DNA from: a virus | Virus record (IMG/VR): IMGVR_UViG_3300007522_000076 | Span: 1 to 21,763 of that record | Reading direction: 5' to 3' (one strand) | DNA: 21,763 bases | Part shown: piece after piece, positions 1-6,591 of the stretch | Position numbering within the stretch: position 1 is the stretch's first letter | Layout of the letters: each line of letters starts with the position of its first letter | Notes under the pieces: generated by a model | Database searches by the model: none | What the model saw: the letters and a program-made list of their open reading frames with translations, nothing else | Told to the model about the DNA's origin: nothing | Position numbers and translations under genes: made by a program

Positions 1-110
1 AAGACTTTCATCCAGTCTGAGAATTGCATCTCAGGATGATGGTGAGCAAAGGACACCCATGAATCTGTGAACAACTCCATGCTTGGCGTAGCCCACCGTT
101 TGTTACTCAT
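1..110 (-). CDS. Unknown phage protein, 5' part only (runs off the window)
   Basis: An open frame on the minus strand starts at 110 and is still open at base 1, so only the first 36 residues are visible (beginning MSNKRWATPSME). Three ATG codons in a row end at 114, 111 and 108. The upstream AAGGAG at 118-123 is 1, 4 and 7 bases from them, so the third (110) is the best start. It overlaps the stop of the helix-turn-helix gene by 8 bases, as expected for translational coupling in the left operon. The visible part is rich in aromatic residues and histidine and I recognise no family. Confidence 0.6.
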   Translation of the reverse strand, partial: MSNKRWATPSMELFTDSWVSFAHHHPEMQFSDWMKV

Positions 111-291
111 CATCATTCTCCTTGTATTGCTTACGGATGTACGCATCCAAGTCATCTTGCTTGAAGCGGTAAGACCGACCTATCTTTGCTGCAGGCAATG
201 CACCAATACGCGCAAGCCTACGCACCGTGTAGATAGACAGGCCGACATACTCAGCGACCTGCTCGACACTTAATAAATTAACAAAACTCAT
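103..291 (-). CDS. Excisionase-family helix-turn-helix DNA-binding protein
   Basis: A 62-residue protein that is almost entirely one winged helix-turn-helix of the MerR/excisionase type (HTH_17). It has the usual order: a helix LSVEQVAEYVG, a recognition helix containing YTVRRLARIG, the turn LPAAKIGRSYRF and a last helix LDAYIRKQY. Such proteins in phages are recombination directionality factors (Xis) or small transcription regulators. I cannot choose between them, because no integrase is in the window. The start at 291 is chosen over one five codons upstream because AAGGAGG ends a few bases before it; it also overlaps the preceding gene's stop as ATGA. It is the next-to-last visible gene of the left operon. 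Confidence 0.8.
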   Translation of the reverse strand: MSFVNLLSVEQVAEYVGLSIYTVRRLARIGALPAAKIGRSYRFKQDDLDAYIRKQYKENDDE

Positions 292-455
292 AAAACCTCC
301 TTGCAATGCTTGATTAAAAAGTCATGGCACAAATGAATGTGAGTCAACTCATCTAGTTGCGCCTTGTTCATAGTCACATACCGTGGAATGTCACTGATAG
401 GCTTCTTGCATAAATAACTATTGTCAATCGGGTTGTACTCATACACCTGAATCAT
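288..455 (-). CDS. Small hypothetical protein in the recombination operon
   Basis: A 55-residue reading frame beginning MIQVYEYNPID. Its start lies inside the last 17 bases of the exonuclease gene, and its TGA overlaps the ATG of the excisionase-like gene. The frame stays open upstream to 629, but that part lies inside the exonuclease gene and is likely shadow. No strong SD precedes 455, so translation would depend on coupling to the exonuclease. The sequence has two cysteines and a histidine-rich stretch but no family that I recognise. The tight ATGA junction downstream is the main reason to believe it. Confidence 0.5.
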   Translation of the reverse strand: MIQVYEYNPIDNSYLCKKPISDIPRYVTMNKAQLDELTHIHLCHDFLIKHCKEVL

Positions 456-1308
456 CGAGCCCAACGGCGTCCTGAACTTGAGCCCCGTCAAGTTGGTACT
501 GTTTGCAGAATGGAGCCGCTTCGCAGTACTCTGCACATCTTCGGTAAGTACCCTTTCTCTCTTCAATAAAGAGGCCGTCAGCGATTGGTTGTTGAATATC
601 ATCTTTATCCTCATACACTCTAATGGCACGCTTGCCGCCCACCTTCATTAACGCCCACTTGGTTCCTTCGTACCAACGCTCTTCGTCAGTACAAAGAACT
701 TCTTCACCTGCGTCAGCCTTCTGGTGCAAGGCAATGCGTTCTTTAATGTACGCAAGCACACGCTCGTCAGACCACACAGGTATCTCAACCGTAGCGATTG
801 GCACCTCCGGGTAGCCTTCCTTTCTCTTAGACTCTGACTGTTTCCAATCTCTAAGTATTGCTATGATGCGAAGCTTGTCTACAGGGTAGCCATTTTGTAC
901 GGCTAGATAGCGCAAGACATTCAGTTGACGTTCCCAATCCGTATAGTCTGAGCGCATAACCTTGTATACGCCAGTCACCTTATAGTCATCTAGGTATTCT
1001 CCACTGCAATCCATACGATCAAACTGACCCGACAAACTCCAGCCATCGATGTCTACATACAACCTGTCCTCAACAACATCAGATCGATTGGCGCGCTCTA
1101 AGATAGTGTGCACCGCTTGGCCTAAGAGAGACCAGACCCGATCACTGACATCCTCAACGATAGCGCTGCCGTATTGCTTAAGCAGTGCCCGCTTTTGTGG
1201 GGCATCGATTAACTTCGTCACAGAAATATCACCGCCCCCTTTGTAAGGGTCGTTCTTTACTGCTTGATAGATAGCATCAGGCAGGTTGTAAAGGTTTGTT
1301 AGGTTCAT
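439..1308 (-). CDS. RecB/Cas4-like PD-(D/E)XK exonuclease
   Basis: A 289-residue nuclease of the PD-(D/E)XK superfamily, likely the phage 5'-3' exonuclease that makes single strands for the annealing protein two genes upstream. The RecB-type motifs are in order: an upstream His in LLGQAVHTILE (H67), the first acidic residue in GQFDRMD (D97), the core LDDYKVT (D108-x-K110) and the QxxxY-like motif RQLNVLRYLA (Q128). Near the C-terminus Cys258, Cys262 and Cys268, with Cys206 upstream, could bind an Fe-S cluster as in Cas4 and AddB. That cluster is an inference. The start at 1308 overlaps the previous gene's stop as ATGA. Pairing with Erf fits known phage exonuclease/recombinase modules. Confidence 0.82.
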   Translation of the reverse strand: MNLTNLYNLPDAIYQAVKNDPYKGGGDISVTKLIDAPQKRALLKQYGSAIVEDVSDRVWSLLGQAVHTILERANRSDVVEDRLYVDIDGWSLSGQFDRMDCSGEYLDDYKVTGVYKVMRSDYTDWERQLNVLRYLAVQNGYPVDKLRIIAILRDWKQSESKRKEGYPEVPIATVEIPVWSDERVLAYIKERIALHQKADAGEEVLCTDEERWYEGTKWALMKVGGKRAIRVYEDKDDIQQPIADGLFIEERKGTYRRCAEYCEAAPFCKQYQLDGAQVQDAVGLDDSGV

Positions 1309-1484
1309 ACATCACCTTCATCTTGGTCGTTTGGCGGTACAGATTCCGGCATGGCCTCGCCAAGTTGTGCAGTCGCATGCTCTTTAATTGCGTCAATGAC
1401 AGAAGCGGAATATTTATATGGCATATCCGACAGGACTGCTAGCAATTGGTTGAGCTCTTGAATCGTATAAGTAATCTGTTGCAT
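1305..1484 (-). CDS. Small hypothetical protein
   Basis: A 59-residue acidic protein (beginning MQQITYTIQELN, ending in an acidic PNDQDEGDV tail) between the DUF736-like gene and the exonuclease. The open frame extends further upstream, but the ATG at 1484 has AAGGAA at the right distance, while the upstream part overlaps the preceding gene and reads like shadow. The stop overlaps the exonuclease start by ATGA. The body is predicted helical. I recognise no family. Its position suggests a role in recombination or simple co-expression. Confidence 0.6.
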   Translation of the reverse strand: MQQITYTIQELNQLLAVLSDMPYKYSASVIDAIKEHATAQLGEAMPESVPPNDQDEGDV

Positions 1485-1548
1485 GTTCTTTCCTTGGGTT
1501 GTGTGTGGTTCCACCCCTGATAAATCAAACAGTGGTGGTGTTAAATAT

Positions 1549-1791
1549 TTACCAGTCGATGTCTGCTTCATTAGACTGCTGCTGCTTAGGTTGCGTAGGC
1601 TTCTTAAAATCGCCCGTGTCGACATCAAGGCTACCTCTAAGGTACTTGGTACCTGCTTTGCTTACAGCCTCCCAGAGACCGCCTCTGAACTTGGAGCCAT
1701 CAGCCATCTCTATTACAACGTTAAACGCAGGGGACTTAGGATTGTCTGATGCCTTTGCTTTGAAGACAGAGATATTGTTGTATTGGGTCAT
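1549..1791 (-). CDS. Small DUF736-like protein
   Basis: An 80-residue protein with a probable beta-sheet core, FNVVIEMADGSKFRGGLWE followed by KAGTKYLRGSLD. This resembles the small DUF736-type proteins often found next to phage recombination or replication genes; the family has no settled function. The C-terminal tail is rich in Gln and Lys and ends in acidic EADIDW, which recalls the acidic tips of single-strand-binding proteins; that is only a resemblance. The start at 1791 is preceded by AAAGGAAT and overlaps the Erf gene stop as ATGA, so it is the second gene of the operon. Confidence 0.65.
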   Translation of the reverse strand: MTQYNNISVFKAKASDNPKSPAFNVVIEMADGSKFRGGLWEAVSKAGTKYLRGSLDVDTGDFKKPTQPKQQQSNEADIDW

Positions 1792-2447
1792 GCTGATTCC
1801 TTTGGGTTATCTAAAATTTTCTTCTGTAGTCTGGCGATAATATCTTTGCAACGTGCGCGTGGCAGTTGGCCAATCTCAGATACTGTGTATGCCTGTAATA
1901 AAACAACAGGGTCTAACTCTGCTTGAGCAATCAGTCCACTAATGATCTGAATCTCATCGACAGTTACAAACTCTACTTCTTTTGCCACAGCCTTTTCTTT
2001 TGGTGCCAAGGTGTGTGTCGTTGCATCGGGGTCTTCATTGGTAGGGATAGCAAACAACTGGAACGCCATGTACTTGTATGCGATAGACAGCGCTTTGTTG
2101 GTAGCCTTATCGCCTGAGTCCATAGCCTCGCCGGGCACTACACATGTAATGAATGAACCATCAATGGTTGAATACACCTTGTACTCTACCTCGATGCTGA
2201 CATAGAACAGGGGGTTGCCACGGCTAGTCGCACGTTCTGTTACTTCTCTACTCTTGATGTTTGGAATGATGACAAGGTTAGCTGCGACTAAGCTTTCTGC
2301 CATGCGATTCATAACATCATCGATACCTCGGAACGCAAATCCTTGCTGCTCGTTCCTACGGTTCTTGCCGATACCGTGTTGGGCAAAGTACCCAATGACC
2401 TGATGTATACCGCGCAGAACTTCTGGCGGGGCGTTGTTGGTAATCAT
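1788..2447 (-). CDS. erf: Erf-family single-strand annealing recombinase
   Basis: A 219-residue protein of the ERF superfamily, the single-strand DNA annealing proteins first known from phage P22. The core motif is seen at residues 106-127 (GEAMDSGDKATNKA then a helix with IAYKYM) and is followed by LFAIPTNEDPD, the typical end of the ERF core. The N-terminal helix-rich part (PEVLRGIHQVIGYFA, FRGIDDVMNRM) also fits. A variable C-terminal segment after residue 150 has a small helical domain. It should form rings that anneal strands made by the exonuclease encoded downstream. The start has a strong SD (AAGGAGAG) and lies about 50 bases after the leftward promoter, making it the first gene of the left operon. 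Confidence 0.88.
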   Translation of the reverse strand: MITNNAPPEVLRGIHQVIGYFAQHGIGKNRRNEQQGFAFRGIDDVMNRMAESLVAANLVIIPNIKSREVTERATSRGNPLFYVSIEVEYKVYSTIDGSFITCVVPGEAMDSGDKATNKALSIAYKYMAFQLFAIPTNEDPDATTHTLAPKEKAVAKEVEFVTVDEIQIISGLIAQAELDPVVLLQAYTVSEIGQLPRARCKDIIARLQKKILDNPKESA

Positions 2448-2501
2448 AATCTCTCCTTGTTGTTAGCGCTATTAAAAGCATTTGATGTAGCACTAGTACA
2501 T

Positions 2502-2531
2502 ATATTAGAACAGTAGTGAAGCGCATGTCAA
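2502..2531 (-). promoter_or_regulatory. Leftward sigma70-type promoter for the recombination operon
   Basis: Reading the minus strand, TTGACA occupies 2531-2526 and TAATAT occupies 2507-2502, with an 18-base spacer. The -35 is a perfect match and the -10 a close match to the sigma70 consensus. The expected start is near 2495, leaving a leader of about 50 bases with AAGGAGAG before the erf ATG. It plays the part of a lambdoid pL. A weaker leftward candidate (TTGTCA at 2610-2605) lies further upstream. Confidence 0.78.
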
Positions 2532-2631
2532 CGGTTTATTGTAAAAAATATATGTGTTGTTATTTAAATACATCAACCAATAATATGGTGGCAAAACATA
2601 CAGATGACAATCAATTTATTTTATTTACCTA

Positions 2632-2661
2632 TTGCATTTATTAAGATGCCATGCTTATAAT
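2632..2661 (+). promoter_or_regulatory. Rightward sigma70-type promoter reading into the GC-rich leader
   Basis: TTGCAT at 2632-2637 and a perfect TATAAT at 2656-2661 are separated by 18 bases. Transcription would start near 2668, some 340 bases before the primase gene and just before the GC-rich stretch described next. It is separate from the promoter at 2937-2965. Confidence 0.55.
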
Positions 2662-2667
2662 GGTCTG

Positions 2668-2880
2668 GTCACTAAGGTGAATGCGTAATTGTGGTCGGGG
2701 ACAAGCAACGGCAGCGCAATTATTAAGAGATCCAACTGTGGGATAGAGCGAGAAAAGGATCGGGGGCGGCGAAGATAGCACCCCTTGCTCGAAAGGCTGT
2801 CGGGTGCATGTCTGGCTCCAAGGAGAAAGATGCAGAAGGCGTAACCGGGTTGGGCTAGGTACGTCTTCACCAAGGAGAAA
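2668..2880 (+). ncRNA. Candidate structured RNA or long leader (function unknown)
   Basis: About 210 bases that are much richer in G and C than the AT-rich sequence on either side, with no credible gene, following the promoter at 2632-2661. Simple stems are visible by eye: GATCC at 2729-2733 with GGATC at 2757-2761, and GCACCC at 2778-2783 with GGGTGC at 2802-2807. The 12-base string CCAAGGAGAAAG occurs twice (2818-2829 and 2870-2881). Each copy is a ribosome-binding-like site before a tiny frame: ATG CAG AAG GCG TAA at 2830-2844, and a 22-codon frame from GTG 2881. No terminator follows, so it may be a leader of the primase mRNA, not a free RNA. I recognise no RNA family. Confidence 0.35.
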
Positions 2881-2886
2881 GTGTTA

Positions 2887-2968
2887 TTAACTATAGTTAA
2901 AGAGTTAAGTATAGTTATAAAAGAAAAAGAAATTGATTGTAAGAAGTAGTTGTTCTAAGTATAATTAG
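2887..2968. promoter_or_regulatory. Three related palindromes: candidate repressor operators
   Basis: TTAACTATAGTTAA at 2887-2900 is a perfect 14-base palindrome. TTAAGTATAGTTAT at 2905-2918 and CTAAGTATAATTAG at 2955-2968 are imperfect copies of the same design (TAA, S, TATA, R, TTA). The third copy contains the TATAAT -10 box of the early promoter, so a protein bound there would block it. Spacing between the first two is 18 bases start to start. No repressor gene adjoins them; the regulator may be encoded outside the window. Confidence 0.5.
2937..2965 (+). promoter_or_regulatory. Rightward early promoter for the replication operon
   Basis: TTGTAA at 2937-2942 and a perfect TATAAT at 2960-2965 with a 17-base spacer. 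Transcription would begin about 2972, giving a short leader with AAGGAA just before the primase ATG at 3007. The -10 lies inside the third operator-like palindrome. Confidence 0.65.
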
Positions 2969-3006
2969 AGAGTAATAAAAACAAATAGATAGATAAGGAA
3001 GAGTGT

Positions 3007-4695
3007 ATGAAATCATGGGCAGACTTAGGGATAGATCTTAAGGGGCACACAAGTGGTCAGATTAAAACCACATGTCCTAATTGCTCCGAGTCCCGCAAGA
3101 AGAAGTCATACCCCTGCTTGAATGTAAACGTAGATCAGGGTGTATATAACTGCTGGCATTGTGGCTGGGCGGGTGGGGTTGGAAAAGGATTGTTTATGCA
3201 AACAAATAAAAAGCAGTATCGTATTCCAGAATTCAAACCAAAGATGTTGACTGATTCAGCGCTGACATTTCTACAAGAGCGTGGCATAACTCCAGAGGTT
3301 GTAGCTCGCAATCAAGTTTCTATAGACAAGAAGTACTTCCCTCAGACAGAGAAAGAATATCCTTGCTTGGCATTCCCTTTCATCAAAGCCGGGCAGATTG
3401 TCAACGTTAAGTATCGCACAAGGGACAAGTACTTTACCCAAGAAAGCGGTGCTGAAAAAACTTGGTACAAGTACGATGACATTGACCCTAAGTGCACGAT
3501 CATTACTGAGGGTGAGTTCGATGCACTATCCTTTGAGGTTGCAGGTTATCGCAGCGCTATCTCTGTGCCTGACGGAGCGCCCGCTATTGAGGCTAAATCA
3601 TTTGACCGTAAGTTCACCTACATCGACGTCGAAGATCCTGCTATAGAGGCTGTAGAGAAGTTTATATTGGCCGTTGACAATGATGCTCCGGGCCGCAGGC
3701 TTGAAGAAGAGTTGGCGCGTAGGCTTGGCAAAGACAGGTGCTATAGAGTCAAGTGGCCTGAAGGTTGCAAGGATGCCAATGAGTTGCTGCTTATGGCTGG
3801 GCCGGGGGCGCTTGCTAACCTAGTCAAGTTCTCAGAACCCTACCCAGTTGACGGCATCTTTGAGCTTGAATCTTTTGCTGCTGACCTAGATGCTATCTAT
3901 CAGAACGGTTTACCCGCTGGGCTCGAGACTGGGTGGGACAACTTAGATTCTTTCTACAGACCTATGGATGGGCAGTGGACATTGGTGACAGGTGTGCCGG
4001 GCATGGGTAAGTCAGAGTGGTTAGATGCTCTGGCTATGAATCTTACATCCAAGCATGGCTGGATATTCGGAGTCTGCTCACCAGAGAATCAACCTGTTAC
4101 CTATCATGCAGCTAAGCTCATGGAAAAGTATGCCGGGAAACGTCTACACAAGATGACGCCACAAGAGTATGCCGATTCTAAAGAGTGGGTCAATCAATTC
4201 TTTAAATTTATTTTGCCAGAAGATAGAACCCTCGAAGGTGTACTTGAGAAGGCCAAGCTATTAGTGCGCCGCTATGGCATGAAGGGCTTGATCCTTGACC
4301 CATACAACGAGATTACACACACCAATAGACGTGATGGCATTAGTGAGACTGAGTACATCTCTGATTTCTTGGCACAGATTAGGGGCTTCGCTCGCATGAT
4401 GGGCATCCACATTTGGTTAGTGGCACACCCTACTAAGCTACAGAAACGAGACGATGGTACATACCCCGTGCCTACAGGCTACGATGTTGCAGGGTCAGCG
4501 CACTTCTTTAACAAGGCAGACAACATCATTGCTGTACATAGGGATAAGAGCAACCCAACCTCATTCTCTGAGGTGCATATACAAAAGATTAGGTCGCGTT
4601 GGCTAGGTCAAATTGGCACAGTCTATCTTGATTGGGATAAAAACTGCGGTAGATACACCGTACCGCCGGGACATGGGGAGTCATTCATAAGATGA
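3007..4695 (+). CDS. T7 gp4/Twinkle-like DNA primase-helicase
   Basis: A 562-residue two-domain replication protein. The N-terminus has a zinc-binding primase domain with Cys23, Cys26, Cys49 and Cys52. A TOPRIM primase core follows, with TEGEFDAL (E168, D172) and the acidic pair in AVDNDAPG (D224, D226). The C-terminal half is a DnaB/RecA-fold helicase with Walker A GVPGMGKS (residues 329-336, K335), Walker B LILDPYNE (D431), the H4-like WLVAHPTK and the basic loop RSRWLGQ. It should unwind DNA 5'-3' at the fork and prime lagging-strand synthesis. Length and order match T7 gp4. It is the first gene of the right early operon, with AAGGAA before the ATG. Its TGA overlaps the next start as ATGA. 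Confidence 0.93.
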   Translation: MKSWADLGIDLKGHTSGQIKTTCPNCSESRKKKSYPCLNVNVDQGVYNCWHCGWAGGVGKGLFMQTNKKQYRIPEFKPKMLTDSALTFLQERGITPEVVARNQVSIDKKYFPQTEKEYPCLAFPFIKAGQIVNVKYRTRDKYFTQESGAEKTWYKYDDIDPKCTIITEGEFDALSFEVAGYRSAISVPDGAPAIEAKSFDRKFTYIDVEDPAIEAVEKFILAVDNDAPGRRLEEELARRLGKDRCYRVKWPEGCKDANELLLMAGPGALANLVKFSEPYPVDGIFELESFAADLDAIYQNGLPAGLETGWDNLDSFYRPMDGQWTLVTGVPGMGKSEWLDALAMNLTSKHGWIFGVCSPENQPVTYHAAKLMEKYAGKRLHKMTPQEYADSKEWVNQFFKFILPEDRTLEGVLEKAKLLVRRYGMKGLILDPYNEITHTNRRDGISETEYISDFLAQIRGFARMMGIHIWLVAHPTKLQKRDDGTYPVPTGYDVAGSAHFFNKADNIIAVHRDKSNPTSFSEVHIQKIRSRWLGQIGTVYLDWDKNCGRYTVPPGHGESFIR

Positions 4696-5000
4696 AGCAT
4701 AAAACTTTTCGTAGCGCGCAGCTCCTGTCATTAGCAAGAGGTCAGGAGTGTGTGATGTGCGGGGCGAACGATGACACCATTGTCTCAGCCCATTCAAACC
4801 TGATGGAGCACGGCAAAGGTATGGGCATGAAGGCTCATGATGGCATGGTGTCTTGGCTGTGTCACCACTGTCACAGCAACCTAGACCAAGGGCGTGGGTC
4901 TTCTAAAGAAGATAAGCGTACCTACATCCTGACTGCTATCTGTAGAACGTATATGAAAATGTGGGACTTAAATTTACTTAAGGTGAGGAAACCAAAATGA
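4692..5000 (+). CDS. YbcO/DUF1364-type HNH-like nuclease
   Basis: A 102-residue protein with the pattern of the DUF1364/YbcO family, a small treble-clef (HNH-like) nuclease group of lambdoid phages and prophages. Visible are a zinc-binding pair CVMC (C20, C23), the AHSN motif (H34), the glycine-rich GKGMGMKAHD (H49, D50) and the second zinc pair with catalytic histidine in CHHCHSNLDQG (C57, C60, H61). The family is structurally a metal-dependent nuclease, and its phage role is unsettled; processing of recombination or replication intermediates is likely. It overlaps both neighbours by ATGA, so it is part of the replication operon. The basic C-terminus (LLKVRKPK) may contact DNA. Confidence 0.8.
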   Translation: MKHKTFRSAQLLSLARGQECVMCGANDDTIVSAHSNLMEHGKGMGMKAHDGMVSWLCHHCHSNLDQGRGSSKEDKRTYILTAICRTYMKMWDLNLLKVRKPK

Positions 5001-5332
5001 TTGACATCGAACGCATACTAGATGAGTACAGGAACCTAGCTGCTGAATACTCTAAGGCCAGAGCCACACGTACTTACATAGAGGAGTTTAAGAAGTCTCG
5101 CTTTGCCATACTTATGAAGGAGGCTGAGAAGCAGGGCTTTAAGACCGCCGCTGCACAAGAACGTGAGGCGTATGCTAGTCAGGATTACATTGAGTTCTTG
5201 GACAACCTACGCACAGCGGTTGAAAGCGAAGAGCGTTTGCGTTATCAGATGAAGTCTATCGAGATGCAAGCCGAGGTATGGCGCACGTCACGCGCTGATG
5301 AAAGGTTTGAAAGGAAGCAATACAATGCGTAA
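4997..5332 (+). CDS. Hypothetical coiled-coil-like protein
   Basis: A 111-residue, highly charged protein, helical through most of its length (residues 1-105), with no cysteine. Heptad-like spacing of hydrophobic residues (IERILDEYRNLAAEY, FLDNLRTAVE) suggests a coiled coil. I recognise no family. It overlaps the YbcO-like gene by ATGA and runs 8 bases into the following gene, so translation is coupled. The position among DNA-processing genes hints at a replication accessory role, but nothing in the sequence proves it. Confidence 0.7.
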   Translation: MIDIERILDEYRNLAAEYSKARATRTYIEEFKKSRFAILMKEAEKQGFKTAAAQEREAYASQDYIEFLDNLRTAVESEERLRYQMKSIEMQAEVWRTSRADERFERKQYNA

Positions 5333-5648
5333 GCACATTCGTATCCGAGATATATTAAATGACAATGTTTCTCATGCACACCCCGCTTGCTTTGATAGCT
5401 ATGAGCAATTCCACAGGTGGAAAGAGATGCTGCACATCAGCAAAGAGAGTGCCTTTATTGGGTACTGTGTTGACTGCACGCCAGAGTACAAGAGTAAAAT
5501 GATGGGCGAGAATAGATGTGACCACCCTGAGACGAAGTTTGTTAAACGCACGACAGCAAGAGGTGGGTCTGAAGTGATAGGTGCTTCAATCAATTCATTC
5601 TTTTGGCACAGAGACGGAGCCGACACAGGGACAGCAGATGAAGATTAA
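5325..5648 (+). CDS. Hypothetical Cys/His-containing protein
   Basis: A 107-residue protein from ATG 5325, chosen over an in-frame ATG at 5298 because GGAAG lies at the right distance before it and the upstream codons sit inside the previous gene. It has a cluster that could bind zinc: Cys in GYCVDCTPEYK, then Cys-Asp-His in NRCDHPETKF, preceded by HAHPAC. The basic stretch FVKRTTARGG and this Cys/His pattern resemble small phage zinc-binding DNA proteins, but I recognise no specific family. It overlaps the resolvase-like gene by 11 bases. Confidence 0.7.
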   Translation: MRKHIRIRDILNDNVSHAHPACFDSYEQFHRWKEMLHISKESAFIGYCVDCTPEYKSKMMGENRCDHPETKFVKRTTARGGSEVIGASINSFFWHRDGADTGTADED

Positions 5649-6072
5649 CAGTAGACGCAAAGGCAGCACAGGCGAGACGGAACTAATCCACAGCCTTGAG
5701 GCATTTATCCCAGAGCTGCTAGGCAAGTTGGCACGCAACCTAGAGCAGACAAGGTGGGGTGGCTACGACATTACAGGGCTGGATGGCTGGGCTCCAGAGG
5801 TTAAGAGGTGCGCCAAGTTCTTGCCATCAGGTATGGTTAGGCATTGGAAGCAAGCAGTAGATCAGTCACGGAAAGAACGTCTGCGCCCTGTCTTGTTTTA
5901 CCGAGCTGACCGATCTGAATGGAGGGTAGTCATGAGATTGATTGATGTAGTGGGCACGGAAAGATTGCCTGCCATGGATTTTTTTAATGATGAACTCAAC
6001 AACTTTGATTTCACATTGGATATGTCATTGAAGTCTGCATCGCATTTGATTAGGAAGAGCCTCGATGTTTAA
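5638..6072 (+). CDS. Holliday-junction-resolvase-like PD-(D/E)XK endonuclease
   Basis: A 144-residue nuclease with the layout of small phage and archaeal Hjc-type resolvases. A basic start RRKGSTGETE supplies the first acidic residue (E13), GGYDI has D44 and APEVKRC has the E54-x-K56 pair of the PD-(D/E)XK core. A following helix contains HWKQAVDQS (Q72), as in nucleases of the same fold, then a strand PVLFYRADRSEW. It should cut branched DNA from recombination or replication before packaging. The frame extends upstream to 5581, but the ATG at 5638 matches the usual family start and just overlaps the previous stop. In lambdoid phages a resolvase gene sits at this place before Q. Confidence 0.75.
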   Translation: MKINSRRKGSTGETELIHSLEAFIPELLGKLARNLEQTRWGGYDITGLDGWAPEVKRCAKFLPSGMVRHWKQAVDQSRKERLRPVLFYRADRSEWRVVMRLIDVVGTERLPAMDFFNDELNNFDFTLDMSLKSASHLIRKSLDV

Positions 6073-6550
6073 CTCACCTGAACAGGCGCTATCGTTTGCG
6101 TTTCGTGTGCGTCAGTACGATGTGTTAAGCGTACCTAGTGCTATGTATAACTCCAAGCAAGCGCACTCTACTAACAGAGAAGAGAGGTTAAGTCAGTATG
6201 ATTTACATGCACAGTCAGGTTTAATTTTTTCTTGGTTGTCACGTAGACCTTTCGATGAGCAGATCTATGCGTTCTTAATCCACGGAAATAACGTAGAGCG
6301 AAGAACTGCGGCGTTGTTGTTTGCTCGGCAGAGCAAAGCGATGCTAAAGAAGTTCGGGTTAAGTAACTATGCATTGCGTCAAGCTATTTTGGGAGGCACA
6401 GTGAGGGAGGTGTCCGCCGATTCGGGACTGTCTCACTATAGGGCATGGAAGTTTAGACGTGAGTTGGCAGGTTTCTTGCTACCAATACAGGACAGGCTTA
6501 TGAGTGCAATGTACGATGAGCTTATTGACCTATCGCACACTGCATCATAA
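6065..6550 (+). CDS. Putative late regulator with helix-turn-helix (Q-like position)
   Basis: A 161-residue protein, last gene of the right early operon, overlapping the resolvase-like gene by 8 bases. Residues 103-134 read as a helix-turn-helix (ALRQAILGG, VREVSADSG, LSHYRAWKFRREL), which suggests DNA binding. The N-terminal half is helical without a known motif. Seven bases after its stop comes a perfect promoter followed at once by a terminator. In lambdoid phages this is the place of the antiterminator gene Q, acting on pR' and tR'. I did not recognise a Q family by sequence, so the assignment rests on HTH-like residues and position. A plain transcription activator is the other possibility. 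Confidence 0.5.
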   Translation: MFNSPEQALSFAFRVRQYDVLSVPSAMYNSKQAHSTNREERLSQYDLHAQSGLIFSWLSRRPFDEQIYAFLIHGNNVERRTAALLFARQSKAMLKKFGLSNYALRQAILGGTVREVSADSGLSHYRAWKFRRELAGFLLPIQDRLMSAMYDELIDLSHTAS

Positions 6551-6556
6551 TCAGAT

Positions 6557-6585
6557 TTGACATATAGATATTGTATGAATATAAT
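6557..6585 (+). promoter_or_regulatory. Perfect-consensus sigma70 promoter
   Basis: TTGACA at 6557-6562, a 17-base spacer and TATAAT at 6580-6585: a full match to the sigma70 consensus at both boxes and in spacing. It points right, away from the HTH gene and towards the terminator at 6624-6653. Transcription should start at about 6592. Confidence 0.88.
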
Positions 6586-6591
6586 TATTGC

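Noticed and set aside
67-273. 68-codon plus-strand frame with a leucine-rich start
   Set aside because: It lies opposite the excisionase-like gene, which has a clear family, SD and overlap junctions.
1499-1840. 113-codon plus-strand frame
   Set aside because: Antisense to the DUF736-like gene and its neighbours; no SD and no recognisable motif.
2655-2873. 72-codon frame on the minus strand in the control region
   Set aside because: It has no SD at its start, an odd composition and lies antisense to a promoter-led GC-rich stretch; the hairpins explain the sequence better.
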